Source of the DNA: Pukyongia salina
GTDB taxonomy: Bacteria; Bacteroidota; Bacteroidia; Flavobacteriales; Flavobacteriaceae
Direction: 5' to 3'
Length of the DNA: 64,000 bases
Assembly (NCBI RefSeq): GCF_002966125.1
Contig: NZ_CP027062.1
Span: 1,240,001 to 1,304,000 of the forward strand
In this document: positions 60,609 to 64,000 of the stretch, in pieces
Layout: every line of letters begins with the position of its first letter
How positions within the stretch are numbered: position 1 is the first letter of the stretch
Notes under the pieces: model-generated
What the model was told of the DNA's origin: nothing
Databases searched by the model: none
Seen by the model: the letters and a program-made list of their open reading frames with translations, nothing else
Position numbers and translations under genes: made by a program

Positions 60609-62711
60609 ATGAAACGAAATTATATGACCTTAATCGCGCGAAAACATTTAATCTTTTTATTTGTACTAATATGCATATCAATCAAAGGGATAAATGCTCA
60701 AGGAGGTAAATCAATAAAAATTATATGGGACAACTGGGGTGTGCCCCATATTAATGAAGAGAATGTGGCCGACGTCTATTATGCCTTTGGATGGGCACAG
60801 ATGAAAGCTCATGGCAATATTATTTTAGAATCGTATGGAAAGGCCAGAGGTCGATCGGCGGAATATTGGGATGATGATAAAAATGCTTCGAGTGATTTGC
60901 TTATAAGAAAGTTGGATATCCCAAAACGCGCTCGGCAATGGTATGATGTTCAGAATGAAGACTTCAAAATTATGATATCATCATTTGTTGCTGGAATAAA
61001 TGACTATAGTAGGAAACATCCAGATCAACTAAGTGATTCGTTAAAGGCCGTATTACCAATATTAAACTCAGATCCACTTGCCCAACTTCAAATGACTTAT
61101 CATTTAGGTGTTGCGGGATTCGCAATTCAGCCTCAGGCATCGGAATGGAAAACTGCCGGTTCTAATGCTTGGGCAATAGGTCCTTCAAAATCCGAAACTG
61201 GGAATGCGATATTGCTTACACAACCACATCCTCCATGGTTGCCCGATTATTTGTTTTTTGAAGCACATCTCAAGAGTAAAGATTTAAATATTTATGGGAT
61301 TGCTCTGGTTGGTAGCCCGATAATATCTATGGGGTTTAATGAAAATTTAGGGTGGGCATTAACATATAATCAGGCAGATGCTATGGATCTAATCGAATTG
61401 GAGATTACTGATAACAACTACTTAGTAGAAGGTGATTGGAAGCCATTGGAGATTGAAAAAGATAGCATGGGAATTAAAAATAAAGACACTATAATCTATG
61501 AGTCAATCCAGGTTAAGAAATCCGATTATGGATATTTGATTGAAGAGAAAAATGGGAAAGCTTTAGCTTTAAGACTCTCTGGATTAGACCGACCATTTAT
61601 TATGCAACAATTCAACGAAATGGCTAAAGCCAACAACTTAGCTGAATTTGAAAATGCGATGAAGAAATTACAATTGCCCCTTCAAAATGTAGTTTATGCA
61701 GATAAAGAGGGACATATTTTCTATTTATACAACGGTATTATCCCCAAACGCGCAGAAGGTAGTTTGGTAGATTGGACAAAAGTTGTGCCTGCAACTCAAT
61801 ATGGTTCTCATGTAACTGAATATCTTTCCTACAATGAGCTTCCAAAATTTTTGGATCCCAAATCTGGATTTGTTGCCAACTCCAATAATGAGCCGTGGAC
61901 CAGCACATATCCCTATGAGATTTCTCCTGAAAACTATCCTTCTTATATTTCTGATAAGCCTTTTAAATACTTTAATTACAGAAGCGCAAGGTCTTTGAAG
62001 ATGATCTTAAATGAAGATAAACTCAATTTTGAAAAAATAGAAATATTGCAAGCCTCCACTTATTCTGAACTTGCAGACAGAACATTAGATGGGTTAGTGA
62101 CTTATGGTGAACGATCTTCAGACACCTTATTGGTGGAGGCGGCAACTGTGTTAAAAAACTGGGACAGGACTTTGGATACATCAAGCATTGGGGGAGTTCT
62201 ATTCACAAATTGGTATAGGGCAACTAAAGGAATTAATATTTTTGAAACAGAATTTTCACCTCAAAATCCCCTGAACACGCCTAATACTTTAAATGAAGAA
62301 GCAAAAATGTTGCTATTAATAGCCGCCAGGAATACGATTGAAAAATATGGAAAGTTAGACATTTCCTGGGGAGAAGTTTATGAAACAAATTATGCTGGAA
62401 AATCAATTAGAGGGGGTATAGGACTCAGCGAAATTGGAAGTTTTAACGCCGGTTTCTATACCCCTGTCGATAATAACAAATATAAACTGCTTGGTGGATC
62501 TGCCTTTACTTCCGTCGTCGAATTCGGTGACAAAATAAAGTCGAAAGGCCTATTAAGTTATGGGAATGCCTCTCAATCAAATTCTCCTTTTAAAGGAGAT
62601 CAGCTACGATTATTAATAGATAGAAAACTAAGAAATATATGGTTCTATGAGGATGACATAGAAAACAACATATTTATGAAAGAAGTACTGGAGCCTAAGT
62701 TCCGGGATTAA
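60609..62711 (+). CDS. Exported penicillin-acylase-family (S45) Ntn-hydrolase
   Basis: 700 residues. Signal peptide (about 1-30, LIFLFVLICISIKGINAQ). The precursor should self-cleave before Ser185 in KTAGSNAWAIGPSKSETG, giving an alpha chain of about 155 residues after signal removal, and a beta chain of 516. Further family motifs: AILLTQPHPPWLPDYLFFEA, ENLGWALTYNQADAMDL and SGFVANSNNEPW with the conserved Asn. S45 acylases cleave amide bonds in beta-lactams, acyl-homoserine lactones and similar amides. Visibly AT-rich compared with the core genes. Confidence 0.9.
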   Translation: MKRNYMTLIARKHLIFLFVLICISIKGINAQGGKSIKIIWDNWGVPHINEENVADVYYAFGWAQMKAHGNIILESYGKARGRSAEYWDDDKNASSDLLIRKLDIPKRARQWYDVQNEDFKIMISSFVAGINDYSRKHPDQLSDSLKAVLPILNSDPLAQLQMTYHLGVAGFAIQPQASEWKTAGSNAWAIGPSKSETGNAILLTQPHPPWLPDYLFFEAHLKSKDLNIYGIALVGSPIISMGFNENLGWALTYNQADAMDLIELEITDNNYLVEGDWKPLEIEKDSMGIKNKDTIIYESIQVKKSDYGYLIEEKNGKALALRLSGLDRPFIMQQFNEMAKANNLAEFENAMKKLQLPLQNVVYADKEGHIFYLYNGIIPKRAEGSLVDWTKVVPATQYGSHVTEYLSYNELPKFLDPKSGFVANSNNEPWTSTYPYEISPENYPSYISDKPFKYFNYRSARSLKMILNEDKLNFEKIEILQASTYSELADRTLDGLVTYGERSSDTLLVEAATVLKNWDRTLDTSSIGGVLFTNWYRATKGINIFETEFSPQNPLNTPNTLNEEAKMLLLIAARNTIEKYGKLDISWGEVYETNYAGKSIRGGIGLSEIGSFNAGFYTPVDNNKYKLLGGSAFTSVVEFGDKIKSKGLLSYGNASQSNSPFKGDQLRLLIDRKLRNIWFYEDDIENNIFMKEVLEPKFRD

Positions 62712-62843
62712 ATACTTAATTAAAACATATTTAATCATCCCTGAAAAGCTACTCTTTTAACGAGTTTACATATCACTTTTAATCAAAACCACATTGCCAA
62801 ATATTATAAAGTGGCAAGTTACTGTCGTAATGCAACATTTATT

Positions 62844-63953
62844 TTATAAGTTAGAGAGAATGGTTGACAATTCCTCGGCAGAAATATTTTTGGCGATGAT
62901 TTTTCCATCTCCACTTAAAAGTAAATTTTGCGGCAACGATGAAATGCTGAATTGTTTTGAAATTGTAAGATCCTCATCGTGTATATGAACCCATGCACCA
63001 ATACCATCTTTTTCAATGGACTTTAGCCATACTGTTTCGATCTTATCTTGAGAAATACTAATTATTTCGAAACCTTTGTTTTTATATGTTTCATAAAGTA
63101 CAGCAAATTTTGGATTTTCGATACGACACGCACGACACCAGGATGCCCAAAAGTCGATAAGTACAACGTTTCCCAAATAATCATTTAATGTAATAATTTT
63201 ACCTTCTTTATCCTTTGTCTCAAATTGAGGAGGACTATTTCCAATTGAAGTTAACTTGGCCTGATACACTTGTTTTTCCAATGCTTTTGTTACCAAACTA
63301 TTAGGAGCCTCTTTTTTGAAAGCGACCAATCGTTCTTCAACAAAATCCATTTCTTTATTAAAATCTGAATAGCGTAGTGCATAGTACCCGGCAGGAGTAG
63401 TTCCTAGATCGATAATAGCCTCTCTAAATTCTTTCAAAAATTCTAATAACAAAATTTCGGATTGTTCTGTGAGATTCTTAATTGTTTCCTGATCGTCTTC
63501 GATCATCGCCTTGTCTATATCGATTTTTAATTGGGCGAAATATTTTGCTTGTAATTGTTCATTCCTTTCTTCAAACCAGATTATATTATTTGTGGATTGG
63601 GATCCTTCAATTTTATATTTCTTTTCAGACCTAACAATAGAGATAGTACCTGAGTGTTCAATAGATAAAGGGATGTATTCCTTTTCGTCAAAACTGAGTT
63701 GATAGAGATTGGCATTTTCAAATGGAAATGAAAACTCGAATTTTTCGTCGGCTGATAACGATTGAGATTTTATTTCTTTATAGGTCAATTCATTATGATC
63801 AAAATAATGCAAGGTTACATGTTTAAATTCATCCTTAAATCCCTCGCCAATAATCTGGACTGATGAGTTTTCCCGCATATATTTATTGGTATATACTAAT
63901 ACACTAAATGCTATAATTACGAGAGCAATAATTAAATAAATAGTTCGATTCAT
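62844..63953 (-). CDS. Membrane-anchored thiol-disulfide oxidoreductase, TlpA-like
   Basis: 369 residues. N-terminal anchor (IYLIIALVIIAFSVLVYT). About 190 residues of mixed beta and helix follow, reminiscent of the domain found before thioredoxin folds in Bacteroidota. The thioredoxin-like domain (about 240-369) has the CxxC motif in FWASWCRACRIENPKF. The cis-Pro is in SISSLPQNLLL. It should reduce or isomerise disulphides in the periplasm. Transcribed towards the acylase. AT-rich. Confidence 0.85.
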   Translation of the reverse strand: MNRTIYLIIALVIIAFSVLVYTNKYMRENSSVQIIGEGFKDEFKHVTLHYFDHNELTYKEIKSQSLSADEKFEFSFPFENANLYQLSFDEKEYIPLSIEHSGTISIVRSEKKYKIEGSQSTNNIIWFEERNEQLQAKYFAQLKIDIDKAMIEDDQETIKNLTEQSEILLLEFLKEFREAIIDLGTTPAGYYALRYSDFNKEMDFVEERLVAFKKEAPNSLVTKALEKQVYQAKLTSIGNSPPQFETKDKEGKIITLNDYLGNVVLIDFWASWCRACRIENPKFAVLYETYKNKGFEIISISQDKIETVWLKSIEKDGIGAWVHIHDEDLTISKQFSISSLPQNLLLSGDGKIIAKNISAEELSTILSNL

Positions 63954-64000
63954 TGTGCTTCAATTTGTTTGATGCAAATCAATGAAGAATATTTATGGTC

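Overview
The window looks like chromosomal DNA from a member of the Flavobacteriaceae (phylum Bacteroidota), probably a gliding aerobe. The evidence is a gldH lipoprotein gene beside ricT and a class A penicillin-binding protein, promoter-like boxes of the Bacteroidota form TTTG / TAnnTTTG, N-terminal lipoboxes, C5-pathway heme genes with oxygen-dependent HemF plus HemJ, and a feoA-feoB-FeoB-associated protein set. No rRNA, CRISPR array or insertion sequence was seen. The single tRNA is tRNA-Asn(GTT).

Layout. 1-2.3 kb (minus): ECF sigma factor, the start of its probable anti-sigma/membrane partner (cut by the window edge), and recA. 2.4-7.5 kb (plus): trhO, ricT, gldH and a PBP1A. 7.6-11.1 kb: the two subunits of a 3-oxoacid CoA-transferase, separated by a LuxR-type regulator and an opposed serine hydrolase; a perfect 20-bp palindrome lies between the divergent hydrolase and scoB. 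11.5-16.1 kb (minus): a fused dipeptide-type ABC ATPase, a small repeat lipoprotein, a PolB-like exonuclease, a second serine hydrolase and Ogt. 16.2-19.6 kb: a hybrid histidine kinase facing a CBS/DUF21 membrane protein.

19.6-29 kb is a tightly packed heme operon (hemA-C-D-E, a DUF6973-like gene, an EI24-like gene, hemF, hemB; most joints overlap by 4 bp), with a divergent AraC regulator followed by hemH and a MATE exporter. 30.5-42 kb carries tandem PPK2 kinases, a large Asp-box beta-propeller protein, hemJ, an NtrY-like kinase, an enoyl-CoA hydratase, a radical SAM protein and two carboxypeptidase-regulatory-domain proteins. With hemJ, every step from glutamyl-tRNA to heme except HemL is encoded here.

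44.4-53.6 kb is a metal-homeostasis block: a DtxR-family repressor, an outer-membrane protein, a metal ABC transporter with two permeases that each carry an extra cytoplasmic tail, then a 52-residue FeoB-associated protein, feoB and feoA, and an SCO protein. Related AT-rich dyads sit in front of dtxR and at the predicted feoA transcription start, which suggests joint metal control.

53.7 kb to the end: an RseP-type protease, tRNA-Asn followed by two matching tandem hairpins and a terminator, a GIY-YIG protein, and then a looser, visibly AT-richer accessory stretch with a membrane-bound AraC-type regulator, two exported lactonase-fold propellers, a remnant of an outer-membrane protein gene, an Ntn-hydrolase acylase and a TlpA-like oxidoreductase. 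The lactonase/acylase set may break down acylated lactones or other amide or lactone compounds; the substrate cannot be read from sequence.
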